51,860 nt of DNA from Photobacterium malacitanum. GTDB lineage: Bacteria > Pseudomonadota > Gammaproteobacteria > Enterobacterales > Vibrionaceae. Where the stretch lies: positions 69,365-121,224 of the forward strand of contig NZ_FYAK01000009.1 of assembly GCF_900185615.1 (NCBI RefSeq). Direction: 5' to 3'. The notes below the pieces were generated by a model. It was not told the DNA's origin. It saw only the letters and a program-made list of their open reading frames with translations, and made no database searches. The translations under genes and the position numbers were made by a program. This document shows, one piece after another, positions 21,185-30,280 of this stretch. Positions within the stretch are counted from its first letter, which is position 1. Each line of letters starts with the position of its first letter.

Positions 21185-21637
21185 ATGCAAGTTATTCTAC
21201 TTGATAAAATCGCTAACCTAGGTGGCCTTGGCGACCAGGTTAACGTTAAAGCGGGCTACGCTCGTAACTTCCTTATCCCACAAGCTAAGGCAGTTATGGC
21301 GACTAAAGCGAACGTTGAAATGTTCGACGCACGTCGTGCAGAGCTAGAAGCTAAAGTTGCTGAGCAACATGCTGCTGCTGTAGCACGTGCTGAAGCACTA
21401 AACGCGCTTGAAGGTGTTGTTATTGCATCTAAAGCTGGTGACGAAGGTAAACTATTCGGCTCAATCGGTACTCGTGACATCGCTGAAGCAGTTTCTGCTG
21501 CAGGCGTTGCACTAGTTAAGAGTGAAGTACGTCTACCTGAAGGTGCACTACGTACGACTGGCGAATTTGAAGTTAGCGTTCAGCTAAGCTCAGACGTATT
21601 CGCAACTGTTAAACTAAACGTTGTTGCTGCAGAGTAA
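21185..21637 (+). CDS. rplI: 50S ribosomal protein L9
   Basis: Binds 23S rRNA with its N-terminal domain ([19 protein letters not shown]) and projects a C-terminal domain on a long helix, helping frame maintenance. 150 residues, with an AGAGGA site. Last gene of the operon. Confidence 0.98.
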   Translation: MQVILLDKIANLGGLGDQVNVKAGYARNFLIPQAKAVMATKANVEMFDARRAELEAKVAEQHAAAVARAEALNALEGVVIASKAGDEGKLFGSIGTRDIAEAVSAAGVALVKSEVRLPEGALRTTGEFEVSVQLSSDVFATVKLNVVAAE

Positions 21638-21658
21638 TCGCTTTTAGCTTTAATAGTA

Positions 21659-21687
21659 AAAAACCAGCCTTCGGGCTGGTTTTTTTA
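21659..21687 (+). terminator. Terminator after rplI
   Basis: The stem CCAGCC-TTCG-GGCTGG is followed by T8. It resembles the purA terminator. Confidence 0.93.
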
Positions 21688-21712
21688 TATCTGTTATTTG
21701 GAATGTTGCTAA

Positions 21713-22471
21713 TTAAAGCGTATAAATGATCGATATCGTAGTGGTTGAATCAGAGTTTTTCATGGTTTCTGGCACCCAAGAATAATAGGTCTGGGTATAA
21801 CCAATATTTAAAGCGATATTATCGGTAATGGCATTAGTCGCATTTAATGAGCTTTCAATAGTCGTGTTACTTTTACCTGATACCATATTTACTTTGGCAC
21901 TTAATGTGAGCGTTTTAAGTGGCTTCCATTGCATATCAACCGTACTTTGCAGTACCGCCTCATTGACGACCTCTTGTTTAACAATACTGTCACTCTTGAT
22001 CTCATCAAGATTGGGGTCTTGATGGCGAAAGCCAGGACCTATATCGACTAAGGTTTGAAACGTCTCATAACTAAAAAGACGATAACCGATACCTGTTGAA
22101 ATCAGTGAATCTGCATAATAGGGCCCATAGCGGTCATCAATATAACTGCCATTGCCATACCAGTAATACCCATCACGGATCATACGCTTTGCTTTTAAGC
22201 TGGTTGATAATTTGCGCTTATCTTCTTCGCCATTTTTCTTTGCCATAATATATTTGGCATCGGCAGTAGTTTGATAACGACCTTTGGTATAGGTGAGCGC
22301 AATATTACCATTCATGGTCTGAGAATTAGAATTACCCGATAGCGATTGATAACCTAAGCCGATACTACTGGTCAGTGGTGAGGGTTCGTCTGAGACATCA
22401 GTTGTTGGTGTTTCACTAGCATTGGCTGCGGTAGTGGCAAGCAATAGCAATGTGAGTATATATCTTGCCAA
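21713..22471 (-). CDS. DUF481 outer-membrane beta-barrel protein (TTG start)
   Basis: A member of the DUF481 family of outer-membrane proteins, often annotated as salt-induced; exact function unknown. 252 residues: a signal peptide of about 18 (ending TAANA), then alternating polar/hydrophobic strands rich in Tyr, Thr and Ser, ending with an aromatic-poor but barrel-like TISIIYTL. The start is TTG, supported by GGAGG four bases upstream. It is a single gene convergent with rplI and divergent from dnaB. Confidence 0.85.
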   Translation of the reverse strand: MARYILTLLLLATTAANASETPTTDVSDEPSPLTSSIGLGYQSLSGNSNSQTMNGNIALTYTKGRYQTTADAKYIMAKKNGEEDKRKLSTSLKAKRMIRDGYYWYGNGSYIDDRYGPYYADSLISTGIGYRLFSYETFQTLVDIGPGFRHQDPNLDEIKSDSIVKQEVVNEAVLQSTVDMQWKPLKTLTLSAKVNMVSGKSNTTIESSLNATNAITDNIALNIGYTQTYYSWVPETMKNSDSTTTISIIYTL

Positions 22472-22701
22472 AAGACCTCCGCTGGCAGCTGGTGTAACAA
22501 TAAAAATATTAAGCGCAGCATTCTACCGTAAATTTGTCAGCTTTTGGTTAGGAATGCGGGTCATACTTTTGGTTAAATTAAAAAGGAGGATAATTGTTAC
22601 CGTTACAAGTGCGCAATCGTCATGGTTTATAGCTACGCTGGAGCAGGGGATAGGTTATACTATCGAGCTCCGTTCTTGGTTTTGGTAAATGCACAATTGC
22701 T

Positions 22702-24099
22702 ATGACAGATAATCGTAAATCGAAACAATTAAAAGATAATCAAATGGACGCCATTAAGATGCCACCGCATTCGCTTGAGGCTGAGCAATCAGTGCTTGGC
22801 GGTTTAATGTTGGATAATGAGCGTTGGGATACTGTTGCTGAGAAAGTCGTTGCAAAAGACTTTTACAGCCGTCCTCATCGGATTATTTTTGAGGCAACCG
22901 CAGCCTTATTAGAAGGTGGACAGCCACTTGATTTGATCACGCTGTCTGAACATCTTGAGCGCTCTGATAAGCTAGATGATGTCGGTGGGTTTGCTTACCT
23001 TGCCGAGTTAGCTAAAAATACGCCATCGGCAGCCAATATTTTAGCGTATGCTGATATTGTAAGAGAACGCGCGCTGATCCGTGACATGATAGGCGTCGCC
23101 AATGAAATTGCCGATGCTGGTTATGATCCACAAGGGCGCACCAGTGAAGACTTACTGGATATGGCTGAAAGTAAAGTTTTTGCCATCGCCGAGCAACGCA
23201 CTAACGATAAAGAAGGCCCGCAAAACGTTGATACTATTTTAGAACGGACACTTGAGCGAATTGAGTTGTTGTATCAATCGCCGCAAGATGGTGTAACGGG
23301 AGTATCAACAGGCTTTACTGATCTCAATAAAAAAACGGCGGGCTTACAGGGCTCTGATTTAATTATTGTTGCGGCACGTCCATCGATGGGTAAAACCACC
23401 TTTGCGATGAACTTGTGTGAAAACGCCGCCATGGATCAAGAAAAGCCGGTTTTAATTTTCTCGCTAGAAATGCCCGCAGAACAAATCATGATGCGTATGT
23501 TGGCATCATTATCGCGTGTCGATCAAACCAAGATCCGTACCGGGCAATTAGATGATGAAGATTGGGCTCGAATATCATCAACAATGGGTATTCTGATGCA
23601 AAAAAAGAATATGTTCATTGATGATAGTTCAGGTCTAACACCGACCGAAGTACGTTCACGTGCACGCCGTATTGCGCGTGATAATGGCGGTTTGAGCATG
23701 ATCATGATTGACTACCTTCAGTTAATGCGTGTCCCTGGCTTACAAGAAAACCGTACGCTTGAGATCGCTGAAATCTCACGCTCGCTAAAAGCATTAGCAA
23801 AAGAATTGAATGTGCCCGTTGTTGCTCTGTCTCAGCTTAACCGTTCATTGGAGCAACGTGCAGATAAACGTCCTGTTAACTCTGATTTGCGTGAATCTGG
23901 CGCCATTGAGCAGGATGCTGACTTAATCATGTTTATATACCGTGATGAGGTTTATCACGAAGATAGTGCCCTTAAGGGGATTGCTGAAATTATCTTAGGT
24001 AAGCAACGTAATGGTCCGATTGGTACTGTACGTTTAACCTTCCAAGGCCAGTTTTCACGCTTTGATAACTATGCTGGCCCAGCCTTTGATGAAGAGTAA
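22702..24099 (+). CDS. dnaB: Replicative DNA helicase DnaB
   Basis: The hexameric 5'-to-3' helicase of the replication fork. The N-terminal domain ([20 protein letters not shown], about 21-40) is followed by a RecA-like domain with Walker [10 protein letters not shown] at about 222-230, MIDYLQLM and [15 protein letters not shown]. The 465 residues are close to E. coli (471). The Shine-Dalgarno sequence is weak. alr follows after 26 bp, the same order as in E. coli. Confidence 0.98.
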   Translation: MTDNRKSKQLKDNQMDAIKMPPHSLEAEQSVLGGLMLDNERWDTVAEKVVAKDFYSRPHRIIFEATAALLEGGQPLDLITLSEHLERSDKLDDVGGFAYLAELAKNTPSAANILAYADIVRERALIRDMIGVANEIADAGYDPQGRTSEDLLDMAESKVFAIAEQRTNDKEGPQNVDTILERTLERIELLYQSPQDGVTGVSTGFTDLNKKTAGLQGSDLIIVAARPSMGKTTFAMNLCENAAMDQEKPVLIFSLEMPAEQIMMRMLASLSRVDQTKIRTGQLDDEDWARISSTMGILMQKKNMFIDDSSGLTPTEVRSRARRIARDNGGLSMIMIDYLQLMRVPGLQENRTLEIAEISRSLKALAKELNVPVVALSQLNRSLEQRADKRPVNSDLRESGAIEQDADLIMFIYRDEVYHEDSALKGIAEIILGKQRNGPIGTVRLTFQGQFSRFDNYAGPAFDEE

Positions 24100-24125
24100 G
24101 CCTTAAAATTTATTTAGGATATTGG

Positions 24126-25205
24126 ATGAAAGCTGCAACTGCACATATTGATACCCAAGCTTTGGCACATAACCTGAGTCAAATCCGCCTACAGGCCCCA
24201 AACAGTAAAATTCTGGCGGTTGTTAAAGCCAACGCATATGGGCATGGGTTGTTAGATGTGGCGAAAAGCCTTACCGATGTTGATGCCTATGGTGTTGCAC
24301 GAATAGAAGAAGCATTAACGCTGCGTGCGGGCGGAGTAGTAAAACCCATTTTATTATTAGAAGGTTTTTACGCGCCAACCGATTTACCGGTATTAGTCAC
24401 TAATAATATCCATACCGTGGTGCATTCGATTGAACAACTAGAAGCACTTGAGCAAGCTGACTTAGACGCTCCAGTACGAGTATGGGTGAAAATTGATACT
24501 GGTATGCATCGCTTAGGGTTACGTCCAGAGCAAGTACCTCAATTTATGCAACGTTTAAATGACTGCAACAATGTTGCTAAGCCATTACGCTTTATTAGCC
24601 ATTTTGGTAACGCTGATGATTTAAGTAGCGATATCACTGTTAACCAAATTGAGTGTTTCTCAACGTTAACTAAGCCTTATGAAGGTGAGCGTTCACTAGC
24701 AGCATCTGCTGGTGTTTTAGCATGGCCTGATAGTCATTTTGAGTGGATTCGACCTGGTATTATTATGTATGGTGTATCGCCATTTGATCAATTGGACCGC
24801 ATGGCATCGAGCTACAACTTACAACCAGTGATGACGTTAACCTCAAGTTTAATTGCGGTGCGCGAAGTCAAAAAAGGTGAGCAAGTTGGCTATGGTGGTA
24901 TATGGACCAGTGAGAGAGATACTAAAGTCGGTGTGATTGCAATTGGCTATGGTGATGGCTATCCACGTTGTGCGCCAAATGGTACACCGGTGATGGTTAA
25001 TGGCCGTATTGTTCCAACCGCTGGTCGTGTTTCGATGGATATGCTAACGGTTGATCTGGGGCCTGATGCAACAGATAAAGTTGGTGATGAAGCTACATTA
25101 TGGGGTAAAGGTTTACCCGCGGAAGTGGTGGCCCAATACACTGGTGTGATCGCGTATGAGTTAATGACTAAGTTAACACCTAGAGTCGCGATGACTTATT
25201 CATAA
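24126..25205 (+). CDS. alr: Alanine racemase
   Basis: A PLP enzyme that makes D-alanine for peptidoglycan. K34 in [10 protein letters not shown] binds PLP, and Y256 in GYGGIW is the second catalytic base. Other family segments are [12 protein letters not shown] and [11 protein letters not shown]. The 359 residues are as expected. Co-transcribed with dnaB. Confidence 0.97.
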   Translation: MKAATAHIDTQALAHNLSQIRLQAPNSKILAVVKANAYGHGLLDVAKSLTDVDAYGVARIEEALTLRAGGVVKPILLLEGFYAPTDLPVLVTNNIHTVVHSIEQLEALEQADLDAPVRVWVKIDTGMHRLGLRPEQVPQFMQRLNDCNNVAKPLRFISHFGNADDLSSDITVNQIECFSTLTKPYEGERSLAASAGVLAWPDSHFEWIRPGIIMYGVSPFDQLDRMASSYNLQPVMTLTSSLIAVREVKKGEQVGYGGIWTSERDTKVGVIAIGYGDGYPRCAPNGTPVMVNGRIVPTAGRVSMDMLTVDLGPDATDKVGDEATLWGKGLPAEVVAQYTGVIAYELMTKLTPRVAMTYS

Positions 25206-25221
25206 TCAACGTGATAGTAGT

Positions 25222-25246
25222 AGCCGCGGCATTGTCCGCGGCTTTT
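25222..25246 (+). terminator. Terminator after alr
   Basis: The perfect 8-bp stem AGCCGCGG/CCGCGGCT, with a 6-nt loop and a short T tract, sits between the convergent alr and yjbQ. Confidence 0.8.
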
Positions 25247-25251
25247 AGTTG

Positions 25252-25671
25252 TTATTCGCCTTGAACAGTAATAACAATGCGTCGTGAGCCACCGTGATCG
25301 CGGTGCTCACCTAAGTAAATTCCTTGCCATATACCTAACGCGAGTTGACCATCAGTAATTGGAATATTAATACTATTACCAAGTAGTGAGGTTTTAATAT
25401 GGGCAGGCATATCATCATCACCTTCATAAGTATGTTGATAAAAAGTCGCACGCTCAGGAACACTGTGATTAAAATGCGCCTCCATATCATCACGAACAGT
25501 TGGGTCTGCATTTTCATTAATGGTTAAGCTGGCTGATGTATGCTGAATAAAGCAATGTACGATCCCAACCTTTAATGATTGAATTATTGTTAAATTTTGC
25601 TCTATCTCGGCGGTTATTAGATGAAACCCTCGCGCTCTCGGAGTAAGATGAATCGTCTTTTGATACCACAT
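25252..25671 (-). CDS. yjbQ: YjbQ/UPF0047 family protein
   Basis: A small trimeric protein of the UPF0047 family. The E. coli member has weak thiamine-phosphate synthase activity, but the physiological role is unclear. 139 residues carry the family signature CFIQHTSASLTINENADP (near 60) and a C-terminal GIWQGIYLGEHRDHGGSRRI, with likely metal-binding His residues. It is a single gene convergent with alr. Confidence 0.9.
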   Translation of the reverse strand: MWYQKTIHLTPRARGFHLITAEIEQNLTIIQSLKVGIVHCFIQHTSASLTINENADPTVRDDMEAHFNHSVPERATFYQHTYEGDDDMPAHIKTSLLGNSINIPITDGQLALGIWQGIYLGEHRDHGGSRRIVITVQGE

Positions 25672-25836
25672 AGCTATTTACCTATCGGTGAAACCTTTTA
25701 GTCTAATTAGTGATTACCATTATCATCTTATTGATAAATACAGGTATGATGCTGTCATATTTTCGTGATTTGACGCAATGACGATAATGTTATTTTAAAG
25801 TCATAATTAGTTGTAACAGATAGCATTATTATTAGA

Positions 25837-25854
25837 TACCTAGCCTGCTAGGTA
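25837..25854. promoter_or_regulatory. Perfect inverted repeat upstream of pgi
   Basis: TACCTAGC-CT-GCTAGGTA is an 8-bp perfect inverted repeat with a 2-bp centre, 75 bp before pgi. No T tract follows, so it looks more like an operator than a terminator. No regulator is assigned. Confidence 0.4.
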
Positions 25855-25928
25855 ACAGGCATAGATCAAGGATCTTTCGAAGGTGATATGATTCGAGGGA
25901 TGAACATAACAACATCGGGAACATTATT

Positions 25929-27581
25929 ATGTTAAAGAACATTAATCCAACGCAAACCAATGCATGGCAAGCCCTGACAGCTCATTTTGAACAAGCTCAA
26001 GATTTTGAATTAAGTGATTTATTTGCTAATGATAGCGAGCGTTTTGCCAAGTTTTCTGCTCAATTTGGTTCTGATATTTTATTAGATTACTCAAAGAACC
26101 TGATCACAGAAGAAACTTTGACTAAGTTGTTTGCACTAGCAAAAGAGACCGAGTTAGAGGCCGCTATTGCAGATATGTTCAACGGCGTGAAAATTAACCG
26201 AACTGAAGATCGTGCTGTGCTTCATGTTGCGCTACGTAACCGCAGCAATACGCCAATCATTGTTGATGGTGAAGATGTTATGCCAGCGGTTAATGCCGTA
26301 TTAGCTAAAATGGAAAGCTTCACAAATCGTATCGTGAGCGGTGAGTGGAAAGGCTATACTGGTAAAGAAATTACTGATGTCGTTAACATCGGTATTGGTG
26401 GTTCAGATCTTGGTCCTTACATGGTTTCTGAAGCGCTATCTGCGTACAAAACCCGTCTAAACATGCACTTTGTTTCTAACGTTGATGCAACCCATATTGT
26501 TGAGACGCTAAAAGACTTAAATCCTGAAACAACATTATTCTTAATTGCATCAAAAACATTTACCACTCAAGAAACCATGACTAATGCGCTATCAGCACGT
26601 GATTGGTTCTTAGCAATGGCCGAAGATAAAGCCCACGTGGCGAAGCACTTTGCAGCGCTTTCTACGAATGCAGAGTCAGTGGCTGAGTTTGGTATCGATA
26701 CTGATAATATGTTTGAGTTCTGGGATTGGGTAGGTGGCCGTTACTCACTATGGTCTGCGATTGGTCTTTCAATTAGCTTAGCGGTTGGTTTTGATAACTT
26801 TGTTAAGTTACTTGAAGGTGGTCATGCAATGGATAACCACTTTGTTCAAGCACCGCTAGAGCAAAAGTTACCAGTGATCTTGGCGTTAATTGGTATTTGG
26901 TACAATAATTTCCACGGCGCTGAAACAGAAGCTATTCTTCCTTACGACCAATATATGCACCGTTTCCCTGCTTACTTCCAACAAGGTAACATGGAGTCTA
27001 ATGGTAAGTATGTTGATCGTGGCGGTAAACCAGTAGATTACCAAACTGGTCCTATCATTTGGGGCGAGCCTGGTACCAATGGTCAACATGCGTTCTATCA
27101 GCTTATTCACCAAGGTACTAAATTAATTCCATGTGACTTTATTGCACCGGCAATTAGCCACAATCCATTAGGTGATCACCATCCTAAACTAATGGCTAAC
27201 TTCTTTGCTCAAACAGAAGCATTAGCATTTGGTAAGAGCCGCGAGACAGTAGAAGCTGAATTTGTTGCTGCAGGTAAATCACAGCAAGAAATCGATGAGT
27301 TAGCTGAATTTAAAGTGTTTGAAGGCAACCGTCCAACGAACTCTATTCTGCTTAAAGAAATTACACCATATACATTAGGCGCGTTGATTGCGTTATATGA
27401 ACACAAAATCTTTACTCAAGGTGTTATTTGGAACATCTTTAGTTTTGATCAGTGGGGTGTAGAACTTGGTAAGCAGCTGGCTAACCAAATTTTACCTGAG
27501 CTAAATAGCAACGAAAGTGTTGTGAGCCACGATAGCTCAACCAATGGCTTGATCAATGCATTTAAACAATGGCGTGCATAA
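25929..27581 (+). CDS. pgi: Glucose-6-phosphate isomerase
   Basis: Interconverts glucose-6-phosphate and fructose-6-phosphate in glycolysis and gluconeogenesis. The PGI signatures are visible: [11 protein letters not shown], the phosphate-binding [26 protein letters not shown], and [14 protein letters not shown] near the active site. The 550 residues match E. coli (549). Single-gene unit with its own terminator. Confidence 0.98.
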   Translation: MLKNINPTQTNAWQALTAHFEQAQDFELSDLFANDSERFAKFSAQFGSDILLDYSKNLITEETLTKLFALAKETELEAAIADMFNGVKINRTEDRAVLHVALRNRSNTPIIVDGEDVMPAVNAVLAKMESFTNRIVSGEWKGYTGKEITDVVNIGIGGSDLGPYMVSEALSAYKTRLNMHFVSNVDATHIVETLKDLNPETTLFLIASKTFTTQETMTNALSARDWFLAMAEDKAHVAKHFAALSTNAESVAEFGIDTDNMFEFWDWVGGRYSLWSAIGLSISLAVGFDNFVKLLEGGHAMDNHFVQAPLEQKLPVILALIGIWYNNFHGAETEAILPYDQYMHRFPAYFQQGNMESNGKYVDRGGKPVDYQTGPIIWGEPGTNGQHAFYQLIHQGTKLIPCDFIAPAISHNPLGDHHPKLMANFFAQTEALAFGKSRETVEAEFVAAGKSQQEIDELAEFKVFEGNRPTNSILLKEITPYTLGALIALYEHKIFTQGVIWNIFSFDQWGVELGKQLANQILPELNSNESVVSHDSSTNGLINAFKQWRA

Positions 27582-27616
27582 TGCCGATTATTGGTTAAAG
27601 AGTTAGCCGATAAAAT

Positions 27617-27656
27617 AAAACGCCGCAATCATTATGACTGCGGCGTTTTTTATTTT
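27617..27656. terminator. Bidirectional terminator between pgi and the cold-shock gene
   Basis: The stem CGCCGCA...TGCGGCG, extended by an inner CAT/ATG pair, is flanked by A-rich and T-rich tracts on both sides. It serves pgi (+) and the convergent csp gene (-). Confidence 0.9.
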
Positions 27657-27671
27657 TTGCTTTTTGTACTG

Positions 27672-27878
27672 TTATAGTGCAACAACATCACTAGCTTGGG
27701 GGCCTTTCTGACCATCAGTTACGATAAACTCAACACTTTGGCCTTCACGTAATGTTTTACGTCCTTGAGCCTGAATAGCACTGAAGTGAACAAACACATC
27801 TTTACCATCGGCAGCAGAAATAAAACCAAAGCCTTTATCGTCGTTGAACCATTTTACGGTTCCAGTCAGTTTACTCAT
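27672..27878 (-). CDS. CspA-family cold-shock protein
   Basis: A single cold-shock domain that binds single-stranded RNA/DNA and melts RNA secondary structure. 68 residues with RNP1 KGFGFI (15-20) and RNP2 VFVHF (28-32). AAGGGAAAG lies upstream of the ATG. The 220 bp before it hold no other gene and could include a long 5' untranslated region as in cspA, but no cold box was identified. Which paralogue it is cannot be told. Confidence 0.93.
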   Translation of the reverse strand: MSKLTGTVKWFNDDKGFGFISAADGKDVFVHFSAIQAQGRKTLREGQSVEFIVTDGQKGPQASDVVAL

Positions 27879-28098
27879 GTACGTCTTTCCCTTATAGACT
27901 AATAGTAGTAGTCATAGCTAATAGGTAACTAGGTGCTTATGACTGGCTCAGTCTAGATCGAATTTATGACAATGAGTAGTTTTTTATTATGCTTTTATGT
28001 TTGAGCTAACGTTAATTAATACTGTGTTTAATATCATCACGATAGTTTGTGAATAGCGAAAGAGTGCTACCACCATTTGTGATAGCACTAACATTGGA

Positions 28099-28551
28099 TT
28101 AGTCGTGGTTAGCTTGCTGGCATTTATGGCAAATACCATGGCTTTCAATTACGTGATGCTTACTCGTAAAACTATATTGCTCTGATTTTATACGTAACAG
28201 CTTTGCTAGTTCATCATCGTGAGTTTCTTCAACAAATCCACATTTATCACAAATTAATAATTGTGAGCAATGCTCTGCATGACCTAGCACACAACAGGCA
28301 ATATAGCTGTTGGTTGACTCTACTTTATGCACAAACCCTTGTGCTAATAGAAAATCTAAAGCGCGATAAACCGTTGGTGGTTTAGCTTGGGGTTCTGATG
28401 CTTTAAGTAAATCAAGTAATTCATAAGCGCTAATAGAACTATGATGATTAATGATCAGTGCCAGTACTTTTAATCGCTGGGGTGTCATTCTTACCCCGCG
28501 TTGATCACAGAGCAGTTGTGCTTTGGCTAGCAGTTGAGTTTGAACCGTCAT
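28099..28551 (-). CDS. zur: Zinc uptake regulator Zur
   Basis: A Fur-family repressor of zinc uptake genes that senses Zn(II). The winged helix domain spans about 20-80, followed by the metal-binding dimerisation domain with C101/C104 and C141/C144 (CDKCG, CHKC). The extra cysteines and lack of the Fur HHDH motif favour Zur over Fur. The 150 residues are typical. Located near pgi and dusA as in Vibrio. Confidence 0.92.
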   Translation of the reverse strand: MTVQTQLLAKAQLLCDQRGVRMTPQRLKVLALIINHHSSISAYELLDLLKASEPQAKPPTVYRALDFLLAQGFVHKVESTNSYIACCVLGHAEHCSQLLICDKCGFVEETHDDELAKLLRIKSEQYSFTSKHHVIESHGICHKCQQANHD

Positions 28552-28663
28552 AGAGCCTCAAAAAAACGTCATTATGTTGTTATTTTATCACAGCTACTTG
28601 AAAACATACTCACACTTAGTATGCAATAGCGATGATGAAAGAGATTACGTGTTAATGATCACG

Positions 28664-28688
28664 TTATCATCAATGATAATCGTTATAG
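28664..28688. promoter_or_regulatory. Fur-type operator candidate
   Basis: TTATCAT-CA-ATGATAA (28664-28679) is a perfect inverted repeat. It overlaps TGATAAT-C-GTTATAG (28674-28688), which matches the 7-1-7 Fur motif in 12 of 14 arm positions. It lies 113 bp upstream of zur and 30 bp upstream of a 22-codon ORF, so it could act on either. Fur is favoured, and Zur is possible. Confidence 0.5.
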
Positions 28689-28718
28689 TGGCTTATAAAT
28701 GTATGGAGGATAGTTGCG

Positions 28719-28787
28719 GTGTTTAGTTATTATGATGGTAGATTTGATTCTATTCGTGGCCGTATATCGCATCTAATTCAGTGTTAA
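28719..28787 (+). CDS. Possible 22-residue ORF downstream of the Fur-type site
   Basis: A GTG start lies 8 bp after a strong GGAGGA (28705-28710). The peptide is MFSYYDGRFDSIRGRISHLI followed by QC. It is Arg- and Tyr-rich with no membrane segment, and nothing recognisable. A TATAA-like -10 at about 28694 follows the Fur-type operator. No terminator is clear, but a GTATGA-TCA-TCATAC hairpin lies at 28808-28822. It could be a translated small gene or chance. Confidence 0.35.
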   Translation: MFSYYDGRFDSIRGRISHLIQC

Positions 28788-28897
28788 TTTATATTTAATG
28801 AGGGGTATGATCATCATACAAATAGCCATTAATATAAGATTAGAAAAACTAATGTCTAGGTAGTGTTTTTTTCATTTCTCAACTAATACAAAATACC

Positions 28898-28903
28898 TAT
28901 AAT
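28898..28903 (+). promoter_or_regulatory. Consensus -10 box of the small-peptide gene
   Basis: A perfect TATAAT stands 94 bp before the 27-residue ORF. No good -35 is seen at the right distance, which suggests an activator or an alternative sigma factor. The expected leader (about 28910-28991) contains CCATCG (28909-28914), which can pair either with CGATG at 28924 or with CGATGG at 28951-28956. Confidence 0.5.
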
Positions 28904-28991
28904 GACGCCCATCGAAACGTGACCGATGCCTTAAATATTTAGAAATTAGGCGATGGTTATACATAAATAGCTTAATCTTTAAGGTAGAAAA

Positions 28992-29075
28992 ATGTCTGGT
29001 ATCATTAATAAAATCGTTGCTCTTTACACGCCTGTATTCTCTTCAATGTACAAAAGCGGTAACATGACTAAGTAA
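28992..29075 (+). CDS. Small hydrophobic peptide, 27 residues, own transcription unit
   Basis: The sequence MSGIINKIVALYTPVFSS followed by MYKSGNMTK is not recognised. Residues 3-19 are mostly hydrophobic with a central Pro, and the C-terminus is basic. An AAGGTAG site stands 4 bp before the ATG. A perfect -10 box lies upstream and a 16-bp perfect terminator stem downstream, so a short mRNA of about 250 nt is predicted. Codons resemble those of well-expressed neighbours (TCT, GGT, ATC, GTT, CTT). It could be a small membrane protein, a toxin-like peptide, or the coding part of a dual-function RNA. No function is assigned. Confidence 0.6.
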   Translation: MSGIINKIVALYTPVFSSMYKSGNMTK

Positions 29076-29464
29076 CGTTTTTGTTGTTAGCCAAAGCATT
29101 GCTCTGACGTTAACAAGAATATTGAAAAGGCCTTGAACAAACGATTGTTCAAGGCCTTTTTCGTTATTAAATATCCTCCACAATCCTCGTATTATTCTAT
29201 CAAGTACTATTCTGAAATTGTTTGATAACCTACTTATCATTATCGAGTGTGCTACACATATGGTTACATTTTATTGAAGGTGTTAATGTTATTTAGTTAC
29301 AGCTGTTCAGGCTCGAGTAAGATAACTAATATCCTTATAATTCATTAAGTTGCGGTACAGTTAACCTGTTTTAGTTTACGAGTGACAAATAAATTCAACA
29401 CTTAAAACACGTTGTAAGTTATTTATCTATAAACGGTGTTACCGTAAACAAAAGGAATTAAATA
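29076..29464. other. Spacer between the small-peptide gene and an outer-membrane protein gene
   Basis: It holds the strong terminator at 29125-29163, then about 300 bp of AT-rich DNA. A TATAAT at 29336-29341 may belong to the outer-membrane protein promoter. A 20-codon ORF (ATG 29287) was seen but has no support beyond a GAAGG sequence. No RNA gene was recognised. Confidence 0.4.
29125..29163 (+). terminator. Very strong terminator after the small-peptide gene
   Basis: A perfect 16-bp stem (29125-29140 with 29145-29160), with a 4-nt loop ACGA and U tract. It is 50 bp after the 27-residue ORF and nothing else upstream on this strand needs it. Confidence 0.95.
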
Positions 29465-30019
29465 ATGAAAAAAAGTCTATTAGCAGTGGCATTATTTTCA
29501 AGCGTATTATCATCAAATGTGATGGCACAAAGTAATCTAGAAAGCTTTATTGGTGGCGGTATAGGATATCAAATAGATACCTTTAAAGGCGATGCAAAAA
29601 AACATAGCGAGGATGCCAGTTATCAATTACGTGCCGGTGTTATTGTCAATGACCACCATCGTTTGAGTGCGACATATGGTTATAAAAAAGATCGTTACTC
29701 GATTGAGGACGCTAAAGCAAAGCACACTCAAAACCTATTCTTAGCTTCTTATGACTATTTAATGCCTGTCACTTCTACAATTAACCTTTTTGCAGGCCCG
29801 TCAATGGGAATTTCACATGATCGTATCTCATACTCTAATGCTGGTGCACAAAGTGCGACTGATTTTGTTTGGGGGGGGCAAGTAGGTGCAAATATCCAAT
29901 TGACGAATACCATTTCTAGCGATTTAACTTACCGTTATTTAGATCAAAATTATAGCCAAGCCAATACACGTCTAAAAGCAACTGAACAAGTTGTATGGTC
30001 TGTCGATTATAAATTTTAG
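29465..30019 (+). CDS. Small outer-membrane beta-barrel protein
   Basis: 184 residues: a signal peptide of about 21 (ending SNVMA), then about eight amphipathic strands with alternating residues (for example HRLSATYGYKKDRYSI and SSDLTYRYLDQNYSQ), ending in an aromatic C-terminus (VWSVDYKF), the signal for BAM assembly. It resembles OmpA-like/opacity-type 8-stranded barrels. The specific family and function are not recognised. A single-gene unit with its own terminator. Confidence 0.8.
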   Translation: MKKSLLAVALFSSVLSSNVMAQSNLESFIGGGIGYQIDTFKGDAKKHSEDASYQLRAGVIVNDHHRLSATYGYKKDRYSIEDAKAKHTQNLFLASYDYLMPVTSTINLFAGPSMGISHDRISYSNAGAQSATDFVWGGQVGANIQLTNTISSDLTYRYLDQNYSQANTRLKATEQVVWSVDYKF

Positions 30020-30042
30020 TTCTAAAGTAAAATAACTTTTGG

Positions 30043-30080
30043 CGTTCGAAACTCTATCCGTGGGTTTCGAGCGTTTTTTT
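30043..30080 (+). terminator. Terminator after the beta-barrel gene
   Basis: The stem CGTTCGAAAC/GTTTCGAGCG has one G-T pair and is followed by T7. Confidence 0.88.
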
Positions 30081-30146
30081 GGTTTAGGGTAACAATGGTG
30101 ACAGTGACTATTTTAAGGTAGAATCCGCGCCTCAAACGATATTTTA

Positions 30147-30173
30147 GGACAGTTCGTGGCTCCTAAATTGTCC
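30147..30173 (+). other. Hairpin in the dusA leader
   Basis: GGACAGTT (30147-30154) pairs with AATTGTCC (30166-30173) with one wobble pair, about 110 bp before dusA. There is no T tract, and it matches no riboswitch I recognise. It could be a leader structure or chance. Confidence 0.3.
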
Positions 30174-30280
30174 CTCATCCGCTTCTTTATTGCTAAAAAA
30201 GCCTAAGTAGGATGAAGTATATTGCAATACCCGTAGGTGGTATTTGCTATAACCACTTAATATTTAAGGAATATTGTAGT

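Noticed and set aside
29287..29349. 20-codon ORF before the beta-barrel gene
   Set aside because: Only a GAAGG sequence supports it; there is no terminator, promoter or coding bias.
30147..30173. Riboswitch upstream of dusA
   Set aside because: A single imperfect hairpin without a terminator or conserved core. Kept only as a hairpin.
30212..30280. N-terminal extension of DusA from an upstream ATG
   Set aside because: The added residues resemble no Dus protein, and the family start is at 30281.
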